This document shows positions 34,903-43,564 of a DNA stretch of 43,695 nt, one piece after another. Both the position numbers and the translations under genes were made by a program. The notes under the pieces were generated by a model. That model was not told the origin of the DNA. It saw only the letters and a list, made by a program, of their open reading frames with translations, and did not search any database. Position 1 is the stretch's first letter, and each line of letters starts with the position of its first letter. Source of the DNA: Bordetella parapertussis (lineage in GTDB: Bacteria > Pseudomonadota > Gammaproteobacteria > Burkholderiales > Casimicrobiaceae); NCBI GenBank assembly GCA_943331295.2, contig CALQLA020000041.1, forward strand, positions 1 through 43,695, written 5' to 3'.

Positions 34903-36341
34903 TTCGGCTGCTGCGAGAGTCGGGCAATGACGATGCGGCCGCCTTGGCGCACCAGATCCATGTCGACGGCGACCCGCTGCTCGACCTCGCGCCCGTCGCG
35001 CCAACCGATTCGGAGCATCAGCTCGCCCTGCGCCTCGGCGTGATCCCCGACGGTCTTCCAGGCCAGCTGTGAAACCTGCATCCGGCGCCACGCGCTGTCG
35101 CGGAACAGCTGGTCGTATTCGCCGCGAATGGCGGCGCGGCCGCGTTGCCGGTCGGTCCGGCCATCGTCGCCGAACAGGCCGACGATCGTGTCGAGTCGAC
35201 CACCTTCGTAGGCCGAGACGAAACTGGCTATCAGCACCTCCACCTCCATCGCGACTGGCGGATCGCCTCGCGGCACTGCGGGCGCCTCGGGCGGCGCAGC
35301 AACCGCCGGCGCCGCCGTGGCGATGGCAGCGGTGGCAACGATTGGATTCGTCGCCACTGCCGGCAACGCGGCGGGAACCGCGTGCACGGTCGCCATCGGG
35401 GGCGGCTCGCCGCGCGCTACGACTGACTTGATGGGTGCGCCCACCGGCGGCACCGCCACCGCGGCAACCTCCAGGCGCGGAGCCTCGCTGACCGCAACGG
35501 CCACCGGTTCGGCCGCCGGCGACTCGGCGCCGGCCACACCTTGAAGCACGATCGGCTCCGATCGAGCCGCCGGTTCCGGCTTTGGCGCCTCCTGCTGCGC
35601 TTGCGGCATACCGGTGTAGGTCGATTCGACGCCCGCGATCCCGTGGTGCTCCGGCCCTGACAACAGCGTGGCCATGAGCATCGCCAGCACCACCATGCCC
35701 GCGCCTGCGATCACGACTGGATGCTCGCGGGCGAAGCCGCCCACGCCGGCCGTCAACCATTCGGGCCACACGGGACCCGGCGGCGCCCTTTTGCGCGACA
35801 CCGGCTGACGCACGGGCACCGGTATCAGCCGGGATCGTGCGGCAGGGCCGCGTTCAGCCTGCTCGCGCACTTGCGCCGCGGCTGCCAGTTCCCGGTCATA
35901 AACAGCGCGCGTCTCGGGCAGCTTCAGCACCGAGTGCGCGAGATTGGCGCGGGCGGCGAAGCTTTCGGGCCAGACAGCATGGTCGTCACCGGCGTGCCGA
36001 TCCGGATGCACGATTTGCATCAGCAACCGGAAGTGCTTGCGCAAGTCATCACCGGACGCGTCGCGGGCGAGGCCCAGCACCTCGTAATGAGTGGCGTCGT
36101 CGCGAAAGAAGCACTGGCGGACGAAGAAAGCCGCCGCGCGCTCCAACTCTGCCGCGTCCCCCGGCACCGCCAGCGCGGCCTCGGCCAGATCGACCGGGCG
36201 CCCCAATGCCAACCGAAGCACCGGACCGAGATTGCCCAGCGCCCGCGCCGCGTGCTGCGCCTGGGCCCGATAGCGTCCCGGATCGCGGAAATACCGCAGC
36301 AGCAAATCGGCAATCAACCCGACGGCCGCGGCTTCGGACAT
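34899..36341 (-). CDS. Membrane-anchored J-domain protein with NTF2-like C-terminus
   Basis: 480 aa. Residues about 1-80 are helical and unique. A J-domain follows at about 84-150 (THYEVLGLARDASGDDLRKH) with an intact HPD at 112-114, so it should stimulate a DnaK-type ATPase. One membrane segment lies at 208-228. The region 235-362 is alanine/proline/valine-rich linker. Residues about 365-480 form an NTF2/SnoaL-like domain (VLIASFVSAYEGGRLDTIVGLF, GEYDQLFRDSAWRRM, GELMLRIGWRDGREVEQRV). With the membrane segment, the J-domain would be cytoplasmic and the C-terminus periplasmic. It lies between the BY-kinase and TPR genes. Confidence 0.88.
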   Translation of the reverse strand: MSEAAAVGLIADLLLRYFRDPGRYRAQAQHAARALGNLGPVLRLALGRPVDLAEAALAVPGDAAELERAAAFFVRQCFFRDDATHYEVLGLARDASGDDLRKHFRLLMQIVHPDRHAGDDHAVWPESFAARANLAHSVLKLPETRAVYDRELAAAAQVREQAERGPAARSRLIPVPVRQPVSRKRAPPGPVWPEWLTAGVGGFAREHPVVIAGAGMVVLAMLMATLLSGPEHHGIAGVESTYTGMPQAQQEAPKPEPAARSEPIVLQGVAGAESPAAEPVAVAVSEAPRLEVAAVAVPPVGAPIKSVVARGEPPPMATVHAVPAALPAVATNPIVATAAIATAAPAVAAPPEAPAVPRGDPPVAMEVEVLIASFVSAYEGGRLDTIVGLFGDDGRTDRQRGRAAIRGEYDQLFRDSAWRRMQVSQLAWKTVGDHAEAQGELMLRIGWRDGREVEQRVAVDMDLVRQGGRIVIARLSQQPK

Positions 36342-36380
36342 GTCTCCTCGATCCCGGTGCCCAAGCCCCCAAGCACCGGC

Positions 36381-38675
36381 TTACGCCACGTGCTCTACCG
36401 GGAGCGCCGGCACGTCGCCCGAGCTCCGGTAATAGTAATAGGCGCTCTCGTAGCCATACATGCCATCGCGCAAATCCAGCTTGGACATGATCGCGCCGAG
36501 CGGGTGGACGTTGGCCTGACGCAGCCGCTTCAAGGCTGCCCGCACGTGCGCCTTGCGCGTGGTGCCCGAGGACACGACGAACAGCACCGCCCCCGCCTGG
36601 TCGCCGAGAACGATGGCGTCGGCAAGCCCCAGCACCGGCGGGGCGTCCAGGATGATCTCCGCGAATCGCTCGCTGAGCAGGCCGAGCAGCGACAGCATCT
36701 TCGGGCCGGACAGCAATTCGACCGGGTTCGGCGGCGGCGGCCCCGCGGGAATGACGAAGAGGTTGGGGATGTGGGTCGTCCGCACCACAGCCAGCGCCGG
36801 AATGTCGCTCGAAAGGTAGTTGGAAAGACCGCGCGAATTGTCGACGTCCAAGGACTTGTGGACCAACGGATGGCGCAGGTCGCTGTCGATCAGCAACGTA
36901 GGCCGCCCCGCGTGCGCGCTGTTGATCGCCAGCGAGATCGCCGTCGTCGTCTTGCCTTCACCCTTCGACGTGCTGGTGACAACCAGAATCTTTGGCGCAC
37001 CTTCACGGGTCGCGAATTGCAGCGCCGTGCGCACTGAGCGGTAGGCTTCCGAAAACGACGAGCGCATGTCGTTGTGCGCCAACCACGCCAACGCTCGTCC
37101 TTCGGTGCCTGCCGACGGCTTGGCTGTCTTGGGGATGACGCCGAGCACCGGCAATTTTGTCAGCCTTTCCATGTCTTCCGGCGTGCGCAGCGTGTCGTCG
37201 AGGTACTCGAGGAAGAAGGCGAGCGCTATTCCGGCGAAGAGACCCATCAGCATCGCCATCATCAGGTTCTGGCGCAGATTCGGCGCGAACGGCGCCTGCG
37301 GCACCTCGGCCGTGTCCACGATGGTGATATTGCTGGACCCCTCCCCGGCCGTCACGCCCACCTCGTTCATTCGGGTCAGCAGCGTGTTGTAGATCGTTCG
37401 GTCGGTTTCGACGTCGCGCTTCAGGATGTTGTACTGAATGCTGCGGCTCTGGATGTCGAGCACGTCCTTCTTGGTCTGCTCGAGCTTGGCGTTGAGCGCC
37501 TTCTGCTGTGCCAGCAGGCCCTCGTACGAGGCTTCGACCGACATCTTGACCGCGTCAACCTCGGTCGCAATGCTTTTTTCGGTCTCCTCGATCTGCGCTT
37601 TCAGCTGCTGCATCTTGGGAAACGCGGGCTTGTAGATCTTCAGCTGGTCGGCATATTCGGCCTGCAGCTTTGCCTTCTGCTCCTTCAGTGCCTGCACCGA
37701 CCTGCTCTCCAGCGCCTGCGGTGCCGCTTCCGGATTGGTCCTGATCAGGTTGACCAGCGACTCCGACTTCGCCCGTTCCTGCTCCAGCTTGTTGACGGCC
37801 GAGGAATACTCGGCCAAGGACTGAGACAACACGGTCTGCCGCTCGTCGATGTTGATGATGCCGTTGTCGCGCTGGAACTCGATCAGCGCGCGCTCGTTGG
37901 TCTCGAGCTTGATCCGGGTCTCGGCAAGCTTTTCCTCCAGGTACTTCTTGGCGTAGGTCGAGGAGCCGAAACGCTGCTCGATGTTGAGCTCGACGAAATT
38001 CTTGGCGAGCGAGTTCAGCAGGTCCGCCGCAAGGCGGGGGTTGGGCGAAACGTAACTAACCTTCGCCATCTTGGTGCCCCGCAACGGCGCAATGACGAGG
38101 CTGTTGCGAAACCCGTCCGCCGCTGCCCGCTTCGCCACCCGGGTGGCCTCTTCCAGCGATACCGGTGCGCTGGTCGGGGCCTCTTTGCGGAAAAGTTCCT
38201 CGTACCACGGCCGTCGCGGTGTCACGAGCTCGGTTACCGCGGCAGGCAACACCTTCATCTGTGCCAGCACGCGTTCGGCGATCAATCGGCTGCGCAGCAG
38301 CTCGAGCTGCGTCTGGAAGTAATCCTGGTCCCCGGTGTCGAGGGCAAGCCCGCTCTGGAACGGAACGACCCGGGACATGTCGTTGTCGACCTTGATCGTC
38401 ACCTCCGCTCGATACAATGGCGCCTGCATCAAGGTCCAGACTGCCGATGCGATGACCACGATCAGAAAGATCGCGATGATCGACCACTTCCGCTTGACGA
38501 CGACGCGCCAGATATCGCGGAAGTTAACCTTGTCCTCGTCAGTTGCCGGTGCGCTCTCGGTCGGAAACAGTAGCGTCGAGAGCGCCGTGTTCCGCTGGGC
38601 CTGGAGCGCCGTCGAGGTCGACCCCGACCCGCGGGCCAATACCGACATATCCGAATTTCGCCCCTCTTCCGGCAT
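36381..38675 (-). CDS. Wzc-type chain-length determinant and BY-kinase
   Basis: 764 aa. Wzz domain at about 45-490: membrane segments near 75-90 and 475-495 (MMAMLMGLFAGIALAFF), with a long periplasmic coiled coil between. Kinase domain about 550-730 with Walker A STSKGEGKTTTA (about 562-573), Walker A' TLLIDSDLRHP (about 592-602) and Walker B EIILDAPP. The C-terminal tyrosine cluster (YGYESAYYYYRSS) is the autophosphorylation site, dephosphorylated by the phosphatase encoded downstream. It controls polymer length and export with the Wza-type protein 11 bases upstream. Base composition is visibly lower in GC than the core genes. Confidence 0.95.
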   Translation of the reverse strand: MPEEGRNSDMSVLARGSGSTSTALQAQRNTALSTLLFPTESAPATDEDKVNFRDIWRVVVKRKWSIIAIFLIVVIASAVWTLMQAPLYRAEVTIKVDNDMSRVVPFQSGLALDTGDQDYFQTQLELLRSRLIAERVLAQMKVLPAAVTELVTPRRPWYEELFRKEAPTSAPVSLEEATRVAKRAAADGFRNSLVIAPLRGTKMAKVSYVSPNPRLAADLLNSLAKNFVELNIEQRFGSSTYAKKYLEEKLAETRIKLETNERALIEFQRDNGIINIDERQTVLSQSLAEYSSAVNKLEQERAKSESLVNLIRTNPEAAPQALESRSVQALKEQKAKLQAEYADQLKIYKPAFPKMQQLKAQIEETEKSIATEVDAVKMSVEASYEGLLAQQKALNAKLEQTKKDVLDIQSRSIQYNILKRDVETDRTIYNTLLTRMNEVGVTAGEGSSNITIVDTAEVPQAPFAPNLRQNLMMAMLMGLFAGIALAFFLEYLDDTLRTPEDMERLTKLPVLGVIPKTAKPSAGTEGRALAWLAHNDMRSSFSEAYRSVRTALQFATREGAPKILVVTSTSKGEGKTTTAISLAINSAHAGRPTLLIDSDLRHPLVHKSLDVDNSRGLSNYLSSDIPALAVVRTTHIPNLFVIPAGPPPPNPVELLSGPKMLSLLGLLSERFAEIILDAPPVLGLADAIVLGDQAGAVLFVVSSGTTRKAHVRAALKRLRQANVHPLGAIMSKLDLRDGMYGYESAYYYYRSSGDVPALPVEHVA

Positions 38676-38686
38676 CTGAACTGAAC

Positions 38687-39517
38687 CTACGGGCGGTTAA
38701 TGTAATTGAACGGGTTGAACAGCCCGATCAGATCGCTGAACACCGAATCGCGCAGGAATACGCGCGTGGGCGAGCGGGCGACCACGATCAAGTCGTCGGG
38801 CTGCAACAGCGGGTCCGGCGCCTCGGCGGTGCGAATCTTCTCCACATCGAGCTTGGTTGCGCGCCGCTCGCCATCCTCAGTCCGGAACAGGGTGACGTCC
38901 TTGAAGTCGGTCAGCCCTCCCTGCCCCCCGGCCAGCGCCAATCCCTGCATCAACGTCGTGGGGCCCTTTAGCGGATACATGCCTGGCTTGGCGATGCCGC
39001 CTTCGACGGTAAACCGTTGGCGGGTGAACTCTTTCACGAACACCGAGACCTCAGGCTCCTGCAGGTAGCCTTTGCGATAGAGCCCGCCGATCATCGCCTC
39101 GGCCTCCGTCGTAGTAAGACCGGCGATGCGCACCGCGCCGATCAAGGGCAACCCGATCATCCCCTTGCCGTTGACGCGGACTTCCCGCTTGAGGTCCTGC
39201 AACCCGAAGACCTGGACCTCGATCAGGTCCTGCGAACCGATCCGGTAATCCTCCTCCACCGGTTCGATGCGCACGGCGCCGGGGGCCGTGCGCCCAACGG
39301 GCATCCCCACGAGGTCAGCCGAGGCAGGTTGCACGGGCAAGCCGCCAGGCTGCGACAACGTGGAAGATGTCTGCGCCGAGACCGGCGACTGCGCCAGCGC
39401 AAACGTCGCGCAAGCGATCAGGAGAAGCCTCCGGGGCTGCTGCATGCTTGCGGGCAGCAGCCGAATCATGTTCTGGCACAGGGTAGAGATGACCGGCACG
39501 GCCGTGCTGGTGACCAT
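38687..39517 (-). CDS. Polysaccharide export protein, Wza/EpsE type
   Basis: 276 aa. A signal peptide with a hydrophobic run LLLIACATFALA and cleavage near VSAQT. The polysaccharide-export domain is at about 75-160 (YRIGSQDLIEVQVFG, KGMIGLPLIGAVRIAGLT, VSVFVKEF), and an SLBB-like repeat at about 160-250 (RFTVEGGIAKPGMYPL, LLQPDDLIVVA). It would form the periplasmic/outer-membrane exit of the polymer. No lipobox cysteine is seen, unlike Wza. ATG 39517 is used because GGGAGG lies just upstream, giving a long signal peptide; the ATG before IRLLPAS is an alternative start. Followed by the BY-kinase gene. Confidence 0.92.
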   Translation of the reverse strand: MVTSTAVPVISTLCQNMIRLLPASMQQPRRLLLIACATFALAQSPVSAQTSSTLSQPGGLPVQPASADLVGMPVGRTAPGAVRIEPVEEDYRIGSQDLIEVQVFGLQDLKREVRVNGKGMIGLPLIGAVRIAGLTTTEAEAMIGGLYRKGYLQEPEVSVFVKEFTRQRFTVEGGIAKPGMYPLKGPTTLMQGLALAGGQGGLTDFKDVTLFRTEDGERRATKLDVEKIRTAEAPDPLLQPDDLIVVARSPTRVFLRDSVFSDLIGLFNPFNYINRP

Positions 39518-39550
39518 GGCGCCTCCCGAAATAACATTGCGATCAAGCTT

Positions 39551-39566
39551 ACATCTTAACAGATGT
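39551..39566 (-). promoter_or_regulatory. Palindrome at the putative promoter of the export operon
   Basis: ACATCT-taac-AGATGT, arms of 6 bases, lies 34-49 bases before the export gene start. On the minus strand TAAGAT inside it could be a -10 box; a good -35 was not found. An operator overlapping a promoter is possible. Confidence 0.45.
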
Positions 39567-39628
39567 CGCACAGACGGAACCATGCGCCAAATTTGCCGGA
39601 TCACCGCAGCGGTCAATTTCGACGCAAT

Positions 39629-40843
39629 TCATCGCTGCACGCCAACTTTCGAGAGCAGCCGGTCCCAGGCCGAAAATGCGTGTCCGGGGGTGAAATTCGC
39701 TTCGTAAGCCTCGCGTGCCCGACTTCCCAGACGTTCACATAGCTGCGGATTCCGCCGCAGCCTCAGGACCGCTTCGACCAGCCCCGCGTCGTTCCCGATC
39801 TCGATCGTCTCCCCGCATCCGCACGCGCGGATCAGCCGGCCAACCTCGCCATCGGGATCGCCCACCATCAACACCGGGCGGCCCGCTGCCAATACACCGT
39901 AGGCCTTGCTTGGCACCACCAAGCCCTCGAGTTCAAGGCGCAGCGAGATCCAGTGCAGATCCGGCACGCCCAGGCTCAGGCCCAGCGATTCGCGGGGCTG
40001 GTAGGGCAGGCAACGCACATTCGGCAGTCGGCGCCCCTTCACCTGCTCCTCTACGGCGGCAAGGCCGTGCCCCCCGCCGATGAAGAGAAACACGACATCG
40101 GCCTCGCTCCGCAACCGGTCGGCCGCATCGATCACCGTCGAAAACTCGTGGGCTCGTCCCAGATTCCCCGAATAGCCGACGACGAACTTGCCGTCGAGGC
40201 CCCACTCCCGCCGCAGCGGGTTATCGGCAACCGCGAGCGGCCGAATCGCGTTGCCGTCAGCCCAATTGGAAATCATGACGATGCGATCCTCGGGTACGCC
40301 CTGCGCCCGTGCCCACGCGGCCATGCGCGCCCCGACTACCACGATCGCCTGTGCCGACCGCAGCGAGGCATTGCGAACTCGTCGCACCACGCCCGCGAAG
40401 GGCAGCTTCAAGCCAAGGGCAACGGCCACCTCGGGAAAGACGTCCTGCACCCAGTTCACGAGACTGGCCCGCCGCAAGCGGGCGACGACCCCGGCGACCA
40501 CGGCGATGAGTGGGGGATCGGTTTTTGCAATCAATACGTCGCCCCGTCGCGCCAGGCGCAGGAGCTCCCAGCCTGCGGTCGGGTAGAAGGTCAGGTAGTC
40601 CAGCGCGCGTCCGAGCAGCCCGCCACGGCCGAACCGCGTCGTCCAGACCCGGCACACGTGGACACCCCGGATCGTCTCGCGCGCCGGCAAGTCTTCTGCG
40701 GGCACGTCGTAACGCTGGCGGCAGGTCACCACCCACACCTCACGCCCAGGCTGGCTGGCGAGGTGGAAGGCGAGGTCGCTCAGGATCTGGCTCGTCGCCG
40801 AGTGATCGGGGAAGAAGTAGCGATTGACGAAGATCAGCTTCAC
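39629..40843 (-). CDS. Glycosyltransferase, GT4/WbuB-like
   Basis: 404 aa, GT-B fold. The start VKLIFVNRYFFPDHSATSQ is the usual N-terminal strand and loop. The C-terminal nucleotide-sugar site shows VVGYSGNLGRAHEF, VFLFIGGGHG, LPYQPRE and the E-x7-E region around ELEGLVVPSKAYGVLAAGRP. It would add a sugar to the growing repeat unit at the cytoplasmic face. The GTG start overlaps the stop of the carbamoyltransferase gene by four bases (GTGA). Donor and acceptor cannot be assigned. Confidence 0.93.
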   Translation of the reverse strand: MKLIFVNRYFFPDHSATSQILSDLAFHLASQPGREVWVVTCRQRYDVPAEDLPARETIRGVHVCRVWTTRFGRGGLLGRALDYLTFYPTAGWELLRLARRGDVLIAKTDPPLIAVVAGVVARLRRASLVNWVQDVFPEVAVALGLKLPFAGVVRRVRNASLRSAQAIVVVGARMAAWARAQGVPEDRIVMISNWADGNAIRPLAVADNPLRREWGLDGKFVVGYSGNLGRAHEFSTVIDAADRLRSEADVVFLFIGGGHGLAAVEEQVKGRRLPNVRCLPYQPRESLGLSLGVPDLHWISLRLELEGLVVPSKAYGVLAAGRPVLMVGDPDGEVGRLIRACGCGETIEIGNDAGLVEAVLRLRRNPQLCERLGSRAREAYEANFTPGHAFSAWDRLLSKVGVQR

Positions 40844-42603
40844 GCGGCCGGCTGCGGGCCGCGGCGGACCATCCAGTCGCCAAGCACCAGGACGTCCATC
40901 CGCGTGCGCAGGAAGCAATCGAGCGCCTCCTCGGGTCGGCAGACCACCGGCTCGTTCTCGTTGAACGAGGTATTGAGCACCATCGGCACGCCAGTGAGAT
41001 CGCGAAACGCCTCGATCAGCGCGTAATAACGGGAATTCGTTTCGCGCGTAACCGTCTGCAGCCGACCGGAACCATCGACGTGCGTGACCGCCGGGATCCG
41101 CGGCCGCTGCGCCACGCGGATCGGGTACACCTGCATCATGAACGGCACGTCGCCGTCGATCTCGAACCAATCCGGAACAGCTTCGCGCAGGATCGAGGGG
41201 GCAAACGGCCGAAACGACTCGCGGCGCTTGATCTTGAGGTTCAGGACGTCCTTCATGTCGGCGCGACGCGGATCGCAAACGATCGAGCGATTGCCGAGCG
41301 CCCGCGGGCCCCACTCCATCCGGCCCTGGAACCAGCCGACGACCTGGCCGCCGGCGATGGCCGCCGCCGCGCGCCGGCACAGGTCGCCCTCGTCCGCAAC
41401 GTGCTCGACGCTGCAGCCGGCGGCGGCGATCGCGTCGCGCCGGACGTCCAGCAGTGCGCCGATCGCCGCGTCGTCGAACTGCGGGCCCCAGTACGCGTGG
41501 CGCATAGCCGGCGCACGCGCGCCGCCGAGCTCGCCGTGCCAGACCGCGTAAGCCGCGCCGATCGCGCCTCCGGCGTCGCCGGCTGCCGCGTGCACGTACA
41601 CCTCGCGAAACGGCGTGCGCATCGTGATCTTGCCGTTGGCGACCGAATTGTTGCCGCAGCCCCCGGCGATGACGGCTGCGTCGAGTCCGTGGCGCGCGTG
41701 CAGCGCGTTCAACAGGTGGAAGAACGCCTCCTCGTACATCGCCTGCACCGAGCGGGCGATGTCCTGGTGCCGCTGCGTGAGCGGCGCGTCGGACGCGCGC
41801 GCGGGCCCGAGCAGGTCTTCGAGCGCCGGCGCGTACAGCTTGCCCACCGTCGGCGAGCCGTTCTCCCACTCGTAGTCGATCTTCTCGCGGTGGTGGCGGA
41901 AATAGTCGAGGGCGAGCCGGAAGCCGCCACCCTCCTCCAGCCGCACGATCCGGCGCATCGCGTCCAGCGCCGTCGGCTGCCCGTAGGGAGCGAGGCCCAT
42001 CACCTTGTACTCGTCGCCGTAGTTCGGGAACCCGAGCCACTGCGTCAGCGCCTGGTAGAAGATGCCGAGCGAATGCGGGAAGTAGACGCGATCGTCGACG
42101 CTGATCGCGGTGCCGTGCCCCACGCCCCAGGCCGCGCTCGCGAAATCGCCGAAGCCGTCGACCGACACCGCGACCGCATCGCGGAACGGCGACACGTGGA
42201 ACGCCGACGACAGGTGCGCGACGTGGTGCTCCACCGCATGCACCCGGCCGCGAAAGACGTCGCCGGGAAACGCGCGCGCCAGGTACCCGTCGATGCCATC
42301 CCGCTCGCGCTTGTTGCGGATGCGGTCGAGGACGAGGCCGAGGTCCGGCCGCTTGGTCAGCGTGAAGGCGATCTTCTTCCCGAGGTTGGCCTTGCTGTCC
42401 TGGTTGACGGCGACGTGGTCGACGGCGGCGAGCGTGAGCCCGGCTTCGCCGAGGCAGTAGCGGATCGCCTCGGCGGGAAAGCCCGCCCAGTGCTTGATGC
42501 GGCGGAACCGCTCTTCCTCGGCGGCGGCGATGAGTTCGCCGTCGCGGACGAGGCAGGCGGAGGCGTCGCCGTGGAAGGCGTTGATGCCGAGGAGGGTGGT
42601 CAT
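40840..42603 (-). CDS. Carbamoyltransferase, NodU/CmcH family
   Basis: 587 aa. N-terminal ASKHA/Kae1-like domain with GINAFHGDASACLV, AAEEERFRRIKH, the HHVAHLSSAF metal motif at 126-135 and GGCGNNSVANG. C-terminal YrdC-like region with QGRMEWGPRALGNRS, KRRESFRPFAPSI and VLNTSFNENEPVVC, family hallmarks. These enzymes transfer a carbamoyl group from carbamoyl phosphate, through carbamoyl-AMP, onto a hydroxyl; here a sugar of the polysaccharide is the likely acceptor. It starts 10 bases after the deacetylase stop and overlaps the glycosyltransferase gene. Confidence 0.95.
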   Translation of the reverse strand: MTTLLGINAFHGDASACLVRDGELIAAAEEERFRRIKHWAGFPAEAIRYCLGEAGLTLAAVDHVAVNQDSKANLGKKIAFTLTKRPDLGLVLDRIRNKRERDGIDGYLARAFPGDVFRGRVHAVEHHVAHLSSAFHVSPFRDAVAVSVDGFGDFASAAWGVGHGTAISVDDRVYFPHSLGIFYQALTQWLGFPNYGDEYKVMGLAPYGQPTALDAMRRIVRLEEGGGFRLALDYFRHHREKIDYEWENGSPTVGKLYAPALEDLLGPARASDAPLTQRHQDIARSVQAMYEEAFFHLLNALHARHGLDAAVIAGGCGNNSVANGKITMRTPFREVYVHAAAGDAGGAIGAAYAVWHGELGGARAPAMRHAYWGPQFDDAAIGALLDVRRDAIAAAGCSVEHVADEGDLCRRAAAAIAGGQVVGWFQGRMEWGPRALGNRSIVCDPRRADMKDVLNLKIKRRESFRPFAPSILREAVPDWFEIDGDVPFMMQVYPIRVAQRPRIPAVTHVDGSGRLQTVTRETNSRYYALIEAFRDLTGVPMVLNTSFNENEPVVCRPEEALDCFLRTRMDVLVLGDWMVRRGPQPAA

Positions 42604-42613
42604 CGTTTGGTGT

Positions 42614-43564
42614 TCAGATCGTTCCGGTCAGCAACCAGCGGCGGCGCCGGAATGCATTCCTGGTCGGGCCGGGCCACGTGAAGCGTGGCATCCACATACG
42701 GTCGGTATCCCGCTGTATCCGCTTCTTTGCAACGGTGGCGGCCGATGAAAAATAACGGCGGCACACGTCGGCGTCTGCCGGGAGGTGGCTGTCGAACGGA
42801 TAGGAGAAGGACGCCGGGGGTTCGCCGAGAATCCGCTGCAGCGACCGGGACGATACCATCAGCTCGTGCTCGAACAGCGAGGCAGAGATGTTCTCGCGCT
42901 TGTAGTGGCGATGACCGTGGCTGCCGATCTCGTGACCGAGCGAGTGCGCGTGCCGAAGATGATCCGCGGTGGGATACAGGCGTTGCGCAACTGCCGCCGA
43001 CTCGCCGGCGTCCGTCGACCGGGTGTCGACGGCGGCGAGTACCCGCTCGCAAACTTCGGGCGCCACCGACTCGCGCAGATGCGCGACGAGCTGATCCGCC
43101 GAAAGCGCCCGCAACCCTGAATCGGCGCCGATCTCCGACAGCGCCGCTTGCCTGAACGCCGCCGCATGTACGTCGTCGCGCGTGTGCCAGTACAGGCGGT
43201 GTTCCCAGATGAGGTCGTCGGCGTCGACCATTGCCGTCGACTGGAAGAACGTCGCCCTGACGCCCAGATCCTCAAGGATCGAGAGTCCAACGGTGTAATT
43301 GTTGCGAAAACAGTCATCGAAGCAGACCGCCACCCCGATCTCGTCGGCCCCGGGAAATTCGCCGCGCGCGAGTTGCCCGAAGGTGAAGAAGCGCGCGCCG
43401 CGGCCGACCAGATAGCGCATTTCGGCCCGGAACGCGTCGGGAGCCGTCACCGGCGCGCCGCCGCGGGCGAGAAACGCGCTGTCGCCCGGTCCGTCGATCT
43501 GGTGATAAAGCAGCGACGTAACCCTGCCCCGCGCACGGCGCAGCCAATACTCAGCAGTCGATAA
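42614..43564 (-). pseudogene. Polysaccharide deacetylase, 5' end cut off
   Basis: NodB-type deacetylase. Conserved parts: SLLYHQID (first strand), CFDDCFRNNY with the catalytic Asp pair, TFFQSTAM, SHGHRHYKREN (metal histidines) and ASFSYPFDSH. Its C-terminus overlaps no neighbour and ends 10 bases before the carbamoyltransferase. The first strand lies upstream of the first usable codon: the frame is open to 43564 but contains no ATG, GTG or TTG until the GTG at 43450, which is after that strand. Starting at 43450 would give 278 aa lacking strand one. I infer that the native start was removed by the adjacent IS630-type insertion. It may still be expressed from the GTG. Confidence 0.7.

Noticed and set aside
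28622..43564. Exosortase/PEP-CTERM type polysaccharide locus
   Set aside because: No exosortase gene and no PEP-CTERM sorting signal were seen; the C-terminal helix of the DUF3494 protein lacks the PEP motif.
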